NCBI GenBank assembly: GCA_963920765.1
Contig: OY987244.1
Span: forward strand, 4,280,501 to 4,344,500
DNA from: Ulota crispa
Lineage: Eukaryota > Streptophyta > Bryopsida > Orthotrichales > Orthotrichaceae
Length of the DNA stretch: 64,000 nt
Direction: 5' to 3'
The translations under genes were made by a program, and so were the position numbers. Below, piece by piece: positions 46,295-56,970 of the stretch. Under the pieces are notes generated by a model. The model was not told where the DNA came from. It saw only the letters and a program-made list of their open reading frames with translations, and ran no database searches. The stretch's first letter is position 1. The number at the start of each line of letters is the position of its first letter.

Positions 46295-46395
46295 CCAATT
46301 ACATTCAATACTATTGCAGTATTGCATCAATACTGTACTGTGAAGCATTTGCAACAGTATGGATGCAGTACTGCAACAATATTGAATGTAATTGG
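46295..46395. mobile_element. 101 bp hairpin MITE upstream of RFC2
   Basis: CCAATTACATTCAATACTAT at the left pairs with ATATTGAATGTAATTGG at the right. Pairing continues through GCAGTATTGCATC and GATGCAGTACTGC with few mismatches. Arms are about 42 bases with a loop of about 15. It sits roughly 470 bp before the RFC2 start codon. Confidence 0.75.
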
Positions 46396-46399
46396 GGTT

Positions 46400-46862
46400 T
46401 TTTCCCGATGCAGATTTCCAGACCGCCAATATCATTCATCAAGAAAACATCATTCGTTGGTATTGCTTTCCCGCGGCAATGTCTCTTTGAGAGGAAGGAG
46501 GCCGATCACTGCCAAGCTTCACACAGACGCGAACTTAGGTCGTAGAATCTTCCTCTTGAGAAACTGACGACGTTATCGACCTTAATTTTGTTGCTCATTC
46601 GGTAGTAGAACTAAAAAAAACTCTTGTATTTGTTGTAGCGATTTCGTTTGAAATCAGTCAGTTCAGTCGATTTCCATGTCGTTGTCCATGGCATTGCTCG
46701 CAATGCGTTTTGAGGAATCTGCAATGCTAATATCCATAGTCGAGCCGCTGATCAACGGTGAATGCAGTGGTGGATAAGGGGGCTGATTATGACGAGCGAA
46801 TATTGAATGGTGTGATGCTTTGCAGGGAAGGGCGAAAGGGATGTGAAGGCAGAGGAAGAGCA
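46400..46862 (+). promoter_or_regulatory. promoter and 5' leader of RFC2
   Basis: Sequence of higher GC than the repeats just upstream. No TATA box is assigned. In frame with the chosen start an ATG at 46815 could add 16 residues; the start at 46863 is preferred because it gives the usual short N-terminus before PWVEKYRP. Confidence 0.45.
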
Positions 46863-49103
46863 ATGGCGACGACCATCGCTGCAACTTCTCTGGCGCGCGA
46901 TTACGACTTGCCATGGGTTGAGAAATATCGGCCTCACAAAGTGGCGGACATCGTAGGCAACCACGACGTGGTCGCCCGGCTTCAAGTCATTGCGCAGGGT
47001 GGCAATTTGCCCAATCTCATCTTCTCTGTATCCCCAAGCATTGTGTTCCTGCAAGAGTGCATTGAAAGCTTTGTTTTTTCCTAGCTCTCGATGATCATCA
47101 GTGACCTAATTTTAAACTAGTCTTTGATATAATGGCATGTTACTTAACAACTTGAACAACCTGCCAGGGTTTAGGGTTTCAGGTTTGTGAACAGTCATAT
47201 GTCCAGATTTAGGGTTTCAGGTTTGTGAACAGTCATATGTCCAGATTTAGGGTTTCAGTTTGTGAACAGTCATATGTCCTGATCATCAGTGACCTAATTT
47301 TAAACTAGTCTCTGATATGATGGCATGTACTTAACAACTTGAAGAACCTGCCAGGGTTTAGGGTTTCAGTTTGTGAACATTCATATGTCCAGGTTTAGGT
47401 TATAGTCCGATCTTTTTTCTTAATTTGTTCGGTTCCGTTGTTTTGCTTTGACCTTTGAGAAGGGACCCCCTGGCACTGGTAAGACAACCAGTATTCTTGC
47501 ACTGGCACACGAGCTGTTAGGTTCTAACTTCAAGGAAGGTGTCCTGGAGCTCAATGCTTCTGATGATAGGTGAGTCCAAGAATCACATGGCGCCATTATT
47601 TGAACAGACTCTGTAAATCAACTGTGTAGAATTTTGCTTTTATGCTCATTCTGTCGTGCTTTTGTACTCAGATATCCGCACTTTCTGAAATGGTTATGTG
47701 TTTGGTTGTCATTACAGAGGGATAGATGTTGTCCGCAACAAGATCAAGATGTTCGCTCAGAAGAAAGTGACGTTACCTCCCGGGCGGCATAAAATTGTCC
47801 TTCTGGATGAAGCTGACAGGTAATCTTTCCTAGTTCTGGAACACGTATGACGAGCATAAATCTTGTACTTCGGTTTGGCTATAACTTGGATAAGAGGATG
47901 AGGAATATGAAGTTTGGGCATTTGCTGAAATGGATGTCACGATCTGTGCAGCATGACGGGAGGTGCACAGCAGGCTCTGCGAAGGACTATGGAAATCTAC
48001 TCCAACACGACACGATTTGCTTTGGCTTGTAATTTGTCGTCAAAGATCATCGAACCGATTCAGAGTCGGTGTGCCATAGTTCGGTTCTCCAGACTGTCGG
48101 ACTCGGAAATTTTAGATCGTCTTCTTCGAGTTGTTGAAGCAGAGAAGGTTTGTCACTGAAGCTCTCCATGCTATCATGCCTTTCTTTTAAATTGAAGTTG
48201 TAGTAAAGTTTGCTTAAGAAGTTCTTTACAAGTGTGACTAGATTCACAGTTATCGCCTTTCATGGTCAATTCTGTGAGACTTGAAGAATTGGAGGTCATT
48301 TGCTGACCGAGTATTACACGTGGCAGGTGCCCTATGTACCAGAGGGTCTGGAGGCAGTGGTGTTCACTGCTGATGGGGATATGCGGCAAGCTTTAAACAA
48401 TTTACAAGCCACATTCAGTGGATTTCAGTTTGTCAATCAAGACAACGTTTTCAAGGTGTGGTCCTGGTACATGCTTTATGCCATTTTTCATTGTAATGCA
48501 GTTCACTCAATACAATTATTAGGTCTATCAGATGTTTCTGTTGCAAGTCGGTAGCGAGTAGGTCAGTTACGAGCCTCGCACATTTGCTTGATCTCGCATT
48601 GATTTGCTCAGGTCTGCGATCAGCCACATCCCTTACTGGCTCAGCAAATCATCAAGCACTGTATAGCGGGCAACATTGATGATGCCTACACAGGGTTGAA
48701 ACAGCTTTATGACCTAGGCTACTCTGCAACCGACATCATCACCACACTCTTTAGAGTAGTCAAGAATTATGAGATGGTGGAGTTCTTGAAGCTTGAGTTC
48801 ATTCGGGTAAGTGGTTATCATTTAGTGTTCAGTGAAAATTTGCTACTGAACGTCTAGCAAGGGCAAGCTTTTATTTTCCACTATTTTGCGTTGTGCAATT
48901 TCCCAAGTTTGTCTGGATTAAAGAAGTTATTTCCTCACATTTCATTTATACGCAAGTTTTTGTTTACATCGAAAAAAATTCTTGCATGTGTGCAGGAAGT
49001 GGGTTTTGCGCACATGCGCATAGCAGATGGAGTGGGGACACTGTTGCAGTTGTCAGGTCTGTTGGCCAAACTTTGTAAAGTTAGAGATAGATGCAAGGCA
49101 TAG
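46863..49103 (+). CDS. RFC2: replication factor C small subunit 2 (clamp loader ATPase)
   Basis: Seven exons: 46863-47027, 47463-47569, 47718-47819, 47952-48147, 48327-48455, 48612-48806, 48996-49103. All introns are GT-AG and the product is 333 residues, the length I recall for Arabidopsis RFC2. In order: PWVEKYRP (RFC box II) near residue 17, Walker A GPPGTGKT starting at residue 56, NASDDRGIDVVR, Walker B LLDEAD, the arginine-finger SRC motif in [12 protein letters not shown], then [20 protein letters not shown] and a C-terminal collar domain. It is the plant RFC2 type (orthologous to human RFC2 and yeast Rfc4), part of the five-subunit nuclear clamp loader that puts PCNA on primed DNA in replication and repair. 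All key residues are present and there are no frameshifts. Intron 1 carries a local repeat expansion. Confidence 0.97.
47086..47395. repeat. intron 1 repeats of RFC2
   Basis: A 38 bp unit with TTAGGGTTTCAGG is present three times at 47171-47283. In addition, about 105 bp starting TGATCATCAGTGACCTAAT (47092) recurs at 47280, an offset of 188 bp. GGTTTAGGGTTT in the unit resembles the plant telomere repeat but is not a pure array. Confidence 0.85.
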
Positions 49104-50279
49104 CGTTCGTGTTATTCATCATGAACAGAAACCTTTTTGATTCGGAATACCGGACAGCATTTTTCAATATCGTAGGTTAGGCAGTTTCAAGCCTGAATGG
49201 CATACCCATCTTGTTGCTACTGGCACTTCAGAGTACTGAACTTTGGTGTTAACCTCTTTGATTAGGTTGATAAGCTCCTCTCGAAAGCTCCAGGCTACGT
49301 TTCCCACCTGCAATCTAACATTTTCTGGTTCTTTGGCGACATAGAACAAATTCTCTTGTCTCTGATTACTTCTCTATTTTCTAGTTTTGTCTTTTTGCGA
49401 ACAAACAGCAAGATCATAGACATCCCGTCAAACAGTTTACAATGACACTGCTTTTGGAAAAGACCAGCTTTTTGAAAGCTAACCGACTTTCGAAGTGGTT
49501 TTCCTTCACCTAGATCCGGTATGCATCCAAACGAATCCAAAAAATAAGTAAACCACTAAAAATCATTCAATTTGAGGCAAGTTCGGTTTTAGCCAATTTT
49601 GTCAAGTACACCTAGGACGCCACGTCCTCCGTTCATTGAGATGAAATGGAGAGCATACAATTGCGACTCCCCGTAGTAAAATCTGTGCTTTCCCTACTCC
49701 TAAAGTCTTCACTGAATTCCTAGCCAATCTCGAAGTGTGTTTTGTCTAATTGTAATTTCTAAGAGTAACAGAACACCTAGCACTCTAAGGTTGTTTACAC
49801 GTTAAAGCAAAATGGCCCTGCATAAATCCTTGACTTTCTAAAAAACAGTATGAAACAATCTTCTTCTGGGCCACTTCGCGCCTTCAGTCAACTAAAGTTT
49901 GGAGGAGCGGCAGTAGTGGTTTTTTCAGAGCAGCATTGTACAGTATCTACCGGCCTCATGTGAAGAATTTCAACAGCAAAAGCCAGACAAAAAAGAAAAA
50001 AAACCTAACCTTTGTTGTGCAGATCAAACAAGAATCTGATAAGCTTCCAAGTTGCAACAGTACAAGGTCGTCACCATCAACGGAGCAGCTGTCAATCCAT
50101 GTCGGTAGAAACTTGAGGTATGAAAGACCAGTTGCAGCTGATTCACCGTGATTTGATTGCAAATGTGTACAAGTTTCCAATGTCTTGGGCCGAATCGGCG
50201 GCATCTTGTCTTGCTAAGGTTTTCAGTTCGTTACTGTACAGCAGATTTGTTGGTGTCTTTATCGGTGGCGTCACGAGCG
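49104..50279. other. convergent 3' regions of RFC2 and the reverse-strand gene
   Basis: No coding frame with family likeness is seen. The two genes end toward each other about 1.2 kb apart. I find no clear AATAAA for either. Confidence 0.5.
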
Positions 50280-52796
50280 TTACGTTTGGAAATTATCTTT
50301 GAGGATGTCAGCCACCGTCAGGTTGGCGAACCGTTTCTGGCTTCCTTTCAAGATCCGCCGCACTTGCAGCGCATCTCGCCGGGCTGACCTGCCGAAGCCT
50401 TCTGTGCCAGCAATGCTGTCGTCGTCGCTCACGTCCACGCGCCGACTGCGGCTCACCTTGAACGCCAGCCGCTGCGGCCACGAGAACAACCGCCCAGCAC
50501 ACGGCATGATCACGCTGTGCATCTCGTCCTTCTCCTCTCGACACCTCCGCCACCGTCTTCTCGAGCTCATGTCCGAAGAAGATGCAGCAGCAACGCGTTC
50601 GATAGCCTCGGATTTTGGTGGCCGCGAGTTCGCTGCTCTCCGCCATCGCCTTCTCGGGGGAGGGATCGTCGGTGAGTCTGTGTCTTCATTCACTTCCCAG
50701 CTCTTCACGCTCGGGTATATCCGCTCGTCCTCGTCCTTTGAGTTCGGGGAATCGGGCCGAGGGAGCCGAAGTGGTTTCGGATTAGGGTGTGATTTCGGGG
50801 TGGATTCTGAAAACTCTTGCACTAGTTCCGATGCGAATTTTACAGAGCGCTTGGACGGGCTGGGCGGATGGAGCTTTTCCTTGCTGGAGGACCGGCTATG
50901 GCGTCGTGTCAAACGAGTGGAGTCGTCGCATGGGATCCCATGATTCCTTTGATATTTCGGTTTCGTGCTGTGATCGATATCCTCTGTGATTTCGGACGCA
51001 TGTTCGTTTGGGATGGAGGGCGTATCTAACGGGAGGAGAAACTCCAGGTCCGAGTCGTCCAAAACCCTGCCATCTGTCTCAAGCCAAGGATCCTGGTGGT
51101 TTGCTTCCTGAAAATACCGTAGTTCGTCCACGCCGTTGGCGTTTTTGAGAACGCGCACTTCATCTTTGGAAGTCGTGAGCTCCCTCTCCTTGTCTCTGTA
51201 CGTGAACATCGAGAAAGAGCGACCGTTGATTCTGTCTGCGGGAGACTCCAGGTCCGAAGACTCGTCGTTGTATGTGGACGAAGACGCGCAAGGGTGGCGA
51301 TGGCGATGCCCTGTCTCCGAGCTGTCGGATGCGAAGAGTGACGTCTCGTCAGAGAGCACTGAGCGGGGGGTGTTGGCGTCTCCGAAGTCGGGGAATTGCT
51401 GGAACCTCGAGAAGATGTTGTCATCATCTGAAAACAGAGATGTTGGCGAGAGGTCACATGTGAAAGACGAAGGAGATGGGTACTCATGCTGGACACGCTC
51501 TTCTTGGCAATGTTGTTGCACATCCACGGGCTTCAGTGTTGTTGTAGCTGAAAAGGGTTGTTGTAGCGGCGAAAGCTGCTCTGGAGTTTTTTCCACCAAG
51601 GACTGCGCTTTGGAGGTTTCAACACCGTGTCCCAAGGTCTCGAGATCAAGGTCCTGGAAATCACTGGAAACTGAAACGGATTTGCGTTTGGGAATGCACT
51701 CGCGCTCCCACACTCGAAAGGAGAGCTCCTCGTCTTGAGCATCCGACTTGGTCATCTTGGGCGAAGAGTATTGCAGCTCCCGCTCCTCCACGAGAGGCTC
51801 GCTGCTGCTCACCGCCAGCTTCGGCAGGTTCTGCAGTTTTTGGTTCCAGGAGTGTTCTGGTGATGCAAGCCCTTCCATCTTTTCCATCACGGGGTTCGCA
51901 ATCGATGGCTTCTCTCGATCATTCCCTACTACTGGTGGAACCCGTTTCGGAATCCTGGGTTTCGTGATCGGTACTCTGCTCTCCCGCGGTTTCGGTCTCT
52001 CTCGCTTCGGTGGATGCTTCAACTCGACCTTCGGTTCCCTTACGATTTTACGACCACCCGGTTGTGGTATCACAGGTTTTCGTTCTTTTCTCACGACTGG
52101 TTTTCGTTCCTTTGGAGAATCCTCATCTATTCTTTCTAGAGGGTGTTGTAAAACTCTTATCACTCTCACAGCGTGCTCATCTGCGTGCTCCTGCTCCGGG
52201 ATTACTTCCAGAGGGTGCCGCTGCACTCTCGTAGATACCCCGCCATCCGAAACCACTCGTCCAAGCTTCAGCGCCCTTCTGGTTTTGCCATCTGTCTTGG
52301 TGGTGCCGCCCGATTGCTGCTTGTCACCTTCTGACAATCCCTGAACCAGCTCCAGTTGCCTAGACGACGGACCCCTTCCATTTTTTTCTAGTTTTTTCGG
52401 TTTTTCTACTACGTTTGCAGATGTCTCCTTCATGTTTCCTGTTTCACCTATTGATGCGTCAACACTGTCGGACGAATCCGAGGAAGCCGAGGAAGCCGAG
52501 GAGGTTAACAACGGGGGAGACAGGGGCTTCGAACAGAGGTCGGCGGGGTGGCTCTCCAGAACCTGGCATAGTGGTGGGCTCTCACTGGGTTTCGGACTCT
52601 GAGGAGTGCCGGCCTTGTGCGCCTTGTTGTACCGCTCCTGCGCCTTCTTCTTCTCCTCGGAGAGATCCACGAGCTCCACATGGTCTGTTGGCCGTCTTCC
52701 TACGAACGTTGAGCTGACGATCTTCAGAAGATACATCTTGGATTCGCCAGTGTGATCGGGACGCTCTGCAACCACCTTGCTTATTGCTCCCTGCAT
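50280..52796 (-). CDS. unrecognised basic, proline/serine-rich protein (838 aa)
   Basis: One long intronless frame on the minus strand, starting at the ATG at 52796 (MQGAISKVVAERPDHTGESK) and ending TAA at 50280. The frame stays open 21 codons upstream to a TGA but has no earlier ATG. GC is high compared with the flanks and codon use looks coding. I do not recognise the family. Residues 1-55 (KMYLLKIVSSTF, DHVELVDLSEEKKKAQERY) look folded. About 60-770 is low complexity: serine-rich, then basic proline-rich repeats such as ERKPVVRKERKPVIPQP, then acidic/serine stretches. The last 80 residues look conserved: PCAGRLFSWPQRLAFKVSRS and VRRILKGSQKRFANLTVADI. A nuclear or cytoskeleton-linked role is possible but unsupported. 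A missed upstream exon cannot be excluded. Confidence 0.78.
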   Translation of the reverse strand: MQGAISKVVAERPDHTGESKMYLLKIVSSTFVGRRPTDHVELVDLSEEKKKAQERYNKAHKAGTPQSPKPSESPPLCQVLESHPADLCSKPLSPPLLTSSASSASSDSSDSVDASIGETGNMKETSANVVEKPKKLEKNGRGPSSRQLELVQGLSEGDKQQSGGTTKTDGKTRRALKLGRVVSDGGVSTRVQRHPLEVIPEQEHADEHAVRVIRVLQHPLERIDEDSPKERKPVVRKERKPVIPQPGGRKIVREPKVELKHPPKRERPKPRESRVPITKPRIPKRVPPVVGNDREKPSIANPVMEKMEGLASPEHSWNQKLQNLPKLAVSSSEPLVEERELQYSSPKMTKSDAQDEELSFRVWERECIPKRKSVSVSSDFQDLDLETLGHGVETSKAQSLVEKTPEQLSPLQQPFSATTTLKPVDVQQHCQEERVQHEYPSPSSFTCDLSPTSLFSDDDNIFSRFQQFPDFGDANTPRSVLSDETSLFASDSSETGHRHRHPCASSSTYNDESSDLESPADRINGRSFSMFTYRDKERELTTSKDEVRVLKNANGVDELRYFQEANHQDPWLETDGRVLDDSDLEFLLPLDTPSIPNEHASEITEDIDHSTKPKYQRNHGIPCDDSTRLTRRHSRSSSKEKLHPPSPSKRSVKFASELVQEFSESTPKSHPNPKPLRLPRPDSPNSKDEDERIYPSVKSWEVNEDTDSPTIPPPRRRWRRAANSRPPKSEAIERVAAASSSDMSSRRRWRRCREEKDEMHSVIMPCAGRLFSWPQRLAFKVSRSRRVDVSDDDSIAGTEGFGRSARRDALQVRRILKGSQKRFANLTVADILKDNFQT

Positions 52797-52852
52797 ATCC
52801 AATCGTCCACTCTCAGTTCCTCGCAAGGCGCAGCTCTTCTCTTCCGTTGCAT
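52781..52852 (-). promoter_or_regulatory. upstream ORF overlapping the start of the 838 aa gene
   Basis: On the minus strand an ATG at 52852 opens a 23-codon frame (MQRKRRAAPCEELRVDDWIC...) that ends past the main ATG at 52796 in another frame. If the leader includes it, it could limit translation of the main frame. It depends on the unknown transcription start. Confidence 0.4.
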
Positions 52853-55017
52853 CACTCGCTCAAGGCTCTGGTATCTTTACCAGTGAACTCGGTACAACGA
52901 TGGGAATTTTTTTGCTAAGAAAGGAACTAGACCGATGATGAGAGCTGCTCTTCGCCAGGAGGAAAATGGATACATGCAACCTGGTAACATCACAACAAAC
53001 ACTTTTCTGTCCCAACTGTCACTCAATTCGAGCCTCATGCCGAAATTTATGGTAACACTAATTCCTTTCTGTTCCTTCTGTGTGATCACAGGTCCGAGTT
53101 CTCCATAGCCATGCAGCTAGAAAGGTAACGAAGCTTGAGGGAAGAGCCTCTCTCCCTGGCAAGCGACGACGCGTGGAACTTGTGCTAAATTGACTAATTG
53201 AACAGCAGGATTAATTGCCACAAGAACCCGTCCAAAGAGCTCTCACGTCAGCTTGCTGTAAGTTGTACTCGTACCCAGAGTGCAATCCGGACAATCGAAC
53301 TGGCCACTCTGCCAAGCGTCTCCATTCCTCACAGGCAACAAGCCCGTCGCCGTGCTCTTCATGTGTAAATGTCATGTACCACTGACAAAACCCCAACATG
53401 TGCAGCAGGAAATGACAGACTAGTCAGAGATGCGGTACCTCCGCCAGCAGATGTCGAAATTGCAATCAAACTCCGATGTCGGTGCGATCCAACTCCACAC
53501 GCTCTCTTTAATTTGGTCCGGCTCCTGCTAAGATTGCCACGTTCTCAAAACCCCCTAAGAATTTTGAGCACTGTCAGAAACTTGTGTCTCGTATTCTCCG
53601 TCTCTGTTGCCTGTATCTCGGTGTTGTCCCAGAAAAGAGCGAGCTCGTGTGTTGGAGAGCGAGGATCTTTAGCTACGTTATTGAGGATTTCGCCTCTTCG
53701 ATCGGCTCTGTTGCTGATGGCAGTACGTAGACGTGGGAGTGGTGCAGGCCCTGTCGAAAAACGATGCTTTTCGAGGCGCTCTTGAGAGCCACGCTGAAGC
53801 AGCTCTCATGTCTCTCACGTCTACTCTGCAAATTCAGGTTCTAACGATCTTCACCCTTCCAACCTCCTAAACCCCCCCACCCCACCCCATCTTGCTCACA
53901 CGTCTCAATCCATCATACAACATCCGTTGTCACGTGATTTCTGCCCACCTCTTGTAATTCATTACGCAGTCGTTACACCAAATCTATGCCTCCATCTCTA
54001 TCTACGCCCGAGCTCGCAATTAAACCCGTCTGTCTAGACAAATTGTTTCAATCAAAAACCTACTCGGGATGGTGATGATCGAGTCTCTAGTACACCCCAA
54101 GTCTTGTTGTTGATTAGTTTAGTTTCGCTAAGTTTGATTCAGTGCTTTAACGTTAAATCCTGATCACCGTCGTGTTGCAAGCTATGACTTCCGGCTGAGC
54201 TTGGATTTCCGAGTTTGCTGCACCCTGTGAGCCCACCAGGTCATGCACTCGAAGTCCTCCGCGATATTGACAGAAGAGCAGGAGCACCTGCAGGCCAGGA
54301 CAACAGTAAAACGGTGAACCAGTCAGTTATGTATTAATTGAGTTGAACCAGTCATCGTCTACGTCACGGCATGAAAGAAAAAATGGAGAAGAAAAGAGGA
54401 AGAGCAAGGAGGGATTCGTGCGATGCTGGACAGAATCCCGGCCCTTTCTAAGTGTCCCACCATCGCTGCTGCTGCCGACTCCACCAGCGTTCTCTCGCAA
54501 CAAATTCTGTCTCTCTCTCACATCATGTCAAGTAAATCCATCAGAATCGCCCTCACAAGTCTGCAATTTGCCAGTTTTTAATGATCTGAGTAGTCCTCTT
54601 ACCTTTTCGATTCTGAAGTTGTGATTACAAGGTTACTCCATCTTTTCATGGGACTGAAAATCTTCGTACCTTGAGCCTGCCACTTTCGAGAGCCTGGGAC
54701 TGTAGCATCTCAGTCATTATTGGCCTCTGGTGTAGCTTGCAGTAAGCTTCACTGCAGTGAACATTGCTGGTGCAGGCTCCGGTGTGCAGTGCATATTTTA
54801 TTGGGCGAGTGTTTTGTGGAGTGTTTTCCCCTGAAAGCCTACAAATTCCTACTTTTAGCATATGTTTCAGATTTTCCTCCTGATCAACTACAGTGCAGGT
54901 CGGTGGCTTTGCATCGATTGAAGTAAGCTTTATTCTGAACTGATGATGGTGGATGAGCAGCGACTTGGGGGCGCTTCAGCCTGTCGAGCTTGCCTTCTTA
55001 GGTAGGGTCTAGTAAAC
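52853..55017 (-). other. 5' flank of the reverse-strand gene, no other gene called
   Basis: Moderate-GC, apparently single-copy DNA, presumably promoter and leader of the 838 aa gene. A frame of 138 codons at 53369-53785 on the plus strand shows no family likeness and no partner exon. CT- and C-rich tracts occur near 53860-53890. Nothing else is recognised. Confidence 0.45.
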
Positions 55018-55072
55018 TTTTAAACCCCTAAACGCCGGGCCTATGACCATCAAATATTTACTCTCTGTGTAG
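55018..55072 (+). repeat. isolated left end of a TTAA-type element
   Basis: TTTAAACCCCTAAACGCCGGG resembles the left end of the small element at 19357. A matching right end, GTTTAGGGGTTAAAC, lies far away at 59287-59300. If they belong together, the Helitron-like array and other repeats split the element; this is uncertain. Confidence 0.35.
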
Positions 55073-55370
55073 TCTAATTTAACAGAATATCAAGCGGTCG
55101 AACTTGACAATTTCGTAGGTGAGGAGGACAATTTTGCAAAGTCCATCTTTAGTTTCATTTAAAAAATAGAGTAAAGTACAAGTTTCACTGAAGTTATAAA
55201 TCATTGGTATACAGTAAAATCACCTACAACTCTTTACTAGATGTTAACATGTCAATGGTAGTTGCACCGTCACTAGCAATTGTACCACAACTTTCTCTCA
55301 GCAAAAAAAGGGCACGGGGATAGAGGGTGGAGGGCAGAATTCCGTTGGTACAACGGGCAATATACTCGTA
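55073..55370 (+). mobile_element. Helitron-like unit 1
   Basis: Starts TCTAATTTAACAGAATATCA and ends near the hairpin CCGTTGGTACAACGG followed by GCAATATACTCG. Its body (GCGGTCGAACT, GGTGAGGAGGACAATTTTGC) matches unit 6 at 57175-57507. Terminal features are read as Helitron-type: 5' TC, and a 3' hairpin shortly before the end. No coding capacity. Confidence 0.65.
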
Positions 55371-56091
55371 TCTAATATATATAAAAGAATCCTATAGGCT
55401 GTTTTAGATGAAAAGTAAAATAAAGCAAAGTAACTCTAAAGTATGACAAATCACTAGAAGTTACACCACTCACTGCAAGTTATATTACAACACTCTATTT
55501 ATCCACGTACAACACTATATTTTATTTGCTTTACCAGAAGTTAACAATAGGTCACTGGCAGTTGCACAATAACTTTCCCTTGGCCATAGGGCCAAAGGGG
55601 GGCACATGGATAGGGGGGACAAGGATAAGAGGCACAAGGATAGGAGGCATAGGAATAGGGGGCATGCGAATAGGTGGGCACATGGACAAGAGGCACATGC
55701 AGAGATAGGAGGGCACATGCAAAGATAGGAGGGCACATGCAAGGATAGGGGGACACGAGGATATGGGGCATGGGAATAGGTCTTCATGGAGATAGGGGGC
55801 ATGCCGGCATGGAGATAGGAGGCACCGAGATAAGGGGCACATGAATAGGGAGCACAAGGATAGGGGAGCACGAGGATAGGAGGGCATGGGATAGGAGGCA
55901 GGGAGATATGAGGCACATGGATAGGGAGGCATGGGAATAGGGGGCACATGGGTAGGGAGGTACAAGACTAGGGGGCACATGGATAGGAGGAATTGGAATA
56001 GGAGGGCATGGGGATAAGATTGCTATTGCACAATTTTTTATTGCAGTGATATTTTTGTTGCCTCCTTTGGTTCAACGGGTACGTAAACTAG
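55371..56091 (+). mobile_element. Helitron-like unit 2 with minisatellite
   Basis: Starts TCTAATATATATAAAAGAAT and ends GGTTCAACGGGTACGTAAACTAG. Most of its extra length is the GGGGGCACATGGATAGG-type minisatellite at 55597-56018. The 3' CTAG directly abuts the TC of unit 3. Confidence 0.7.
55597..56018. repeat. minisatellite, 16-20 bp GGCACAAGGATAGG units
   Basis: More than twenty imperfect copies of GG-CAC/CAT-nnn-GATAGGnGG in tandem. Long frames across it give Pro-Cys-Ala-Pro-Tyr repeats and are artefacts of the repeat. Confidence 0.9.
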
Positions 56092-56272
56092 TCTATATCT
56101 ATAAAAGAATCCCATTGGCTGTTTTGGATGAAAAATAAAGAGTTTGAGTGCAACTATGAGTTGTATTCCATGCATGTAAGTTGCACCTTTTACATTTTCT
56201 TTATTTAACAAGTTGCACCTTTTACATTTTCTATAATGATCAACCCATTGGTACAATGGGTGAGTAAACTAG
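56092..56272 (+). mobile_element. Helitron-like unit 3 (181 bp)
   Basis: Starts TCTATATCTATAAAAGAATC and ends CCATTGGTACAATGGGTGAG-TAAACTAG, keeping hairpin and CTAG. The shortest unit of the array. Confidence 0.75.
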
Positions 56273-56970
56273 TATATATATAAAAGAACCCTAAGCTCTC
56301 ATTTTGGATGAAAATGAGAGAGTTTGAGTGCAACTATGAGTCGCATTTTATGCATGTAGCAGTAAACAATAGTTTAATAAGCTAGCACCATTTACATTTT
56401 CTTTAGGCAATAAAAGCGAGTAGCTCCATGATTTAGGTGGTAGTTAACAATAAAGTATAACGGGTCATTGAAAGTGACACCACAACACTTTCCCCCAACC
56501 AATGAGATTGAACCGTTTCTCCGGAAGTCAACAACATGTCACTAGAAGTTGCACCACAACACTCTCTCATCCAATCAAAATGAGTGGCTCAAAAGGTTGT
56601 ATTCTTGAGGGGCATGGAGATAAGGGGCATGAGGATAGGGGGGCATGGAAATAGGGATGCACAAGGATAGGGGGGGGGTCACAAGGATAGGAGGCACATG
56701 GATAGGAGGGCATAGTGATAAGAGGGCACAAGAATAGGGGGCACAAGAATAGGGGGCACATGGATATGGGGGCATGGGAATAGGGGGGCACAAGAATAGG
56801 GGGCACAAGAATAGGGGGCACAAGAATAGGGGGCACATGGATATGGAGGCATGGGAATAGGGGGGCACAAGGATAGTGGATTAGGGGGGCATGGGGATAA
56901 GATTGCTATTGCACAATGTGCTTATTGCAAGGATATTTTTGTTGCTTCCGTTGGTACAATGGGTATGTAA
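56273..56970 (+). mobile_element. Helitron-like unit 4 with minisatellite
   Basis: Starts TATATATATAAAAGAACCC (TC worn to TA) and ends CCGTTGGTACAATGGGTATG-TAA, lacking the final CTAG. It contains the second minisatellite block, at 56609-56900. Confidence 0.65.
56609..56900. repeat. second minisatellite block
   Basis: The same GGGGGCACAAGAATAGG-type units as at 55597, here with several adjacent near-identical copies (AAGAATAGGGGGCAC repeated around 56788-56838). Confidence 0.9.

Noticed and set aside
47171..47283. Interstitial telomere
   Set aside because: TTTAGGG occurs only once or twice per 38 bp unit; there is no pure telomeric array.
50299..52344. Plus-strand frames of about 200 codons opposite the 838 aa gene
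   Set aside because: Antisense shadows. The minus frame is four times longer and continuous.
53369..53785. 138-codon plus-strand frame upstream of the reverse-strand gene
   Set aside because: No recognisable domain, no splice partner, and it lies in the presumed promoter and leader of the 838 aa gene.
55515..56870. Cys/Pro-rich frames of up to 144 codons on the minus strand
   Set aside because: They translate the minisatellite (Pro-Cys-Ala-Pro-Tyr repeats). No conserved start or domain.
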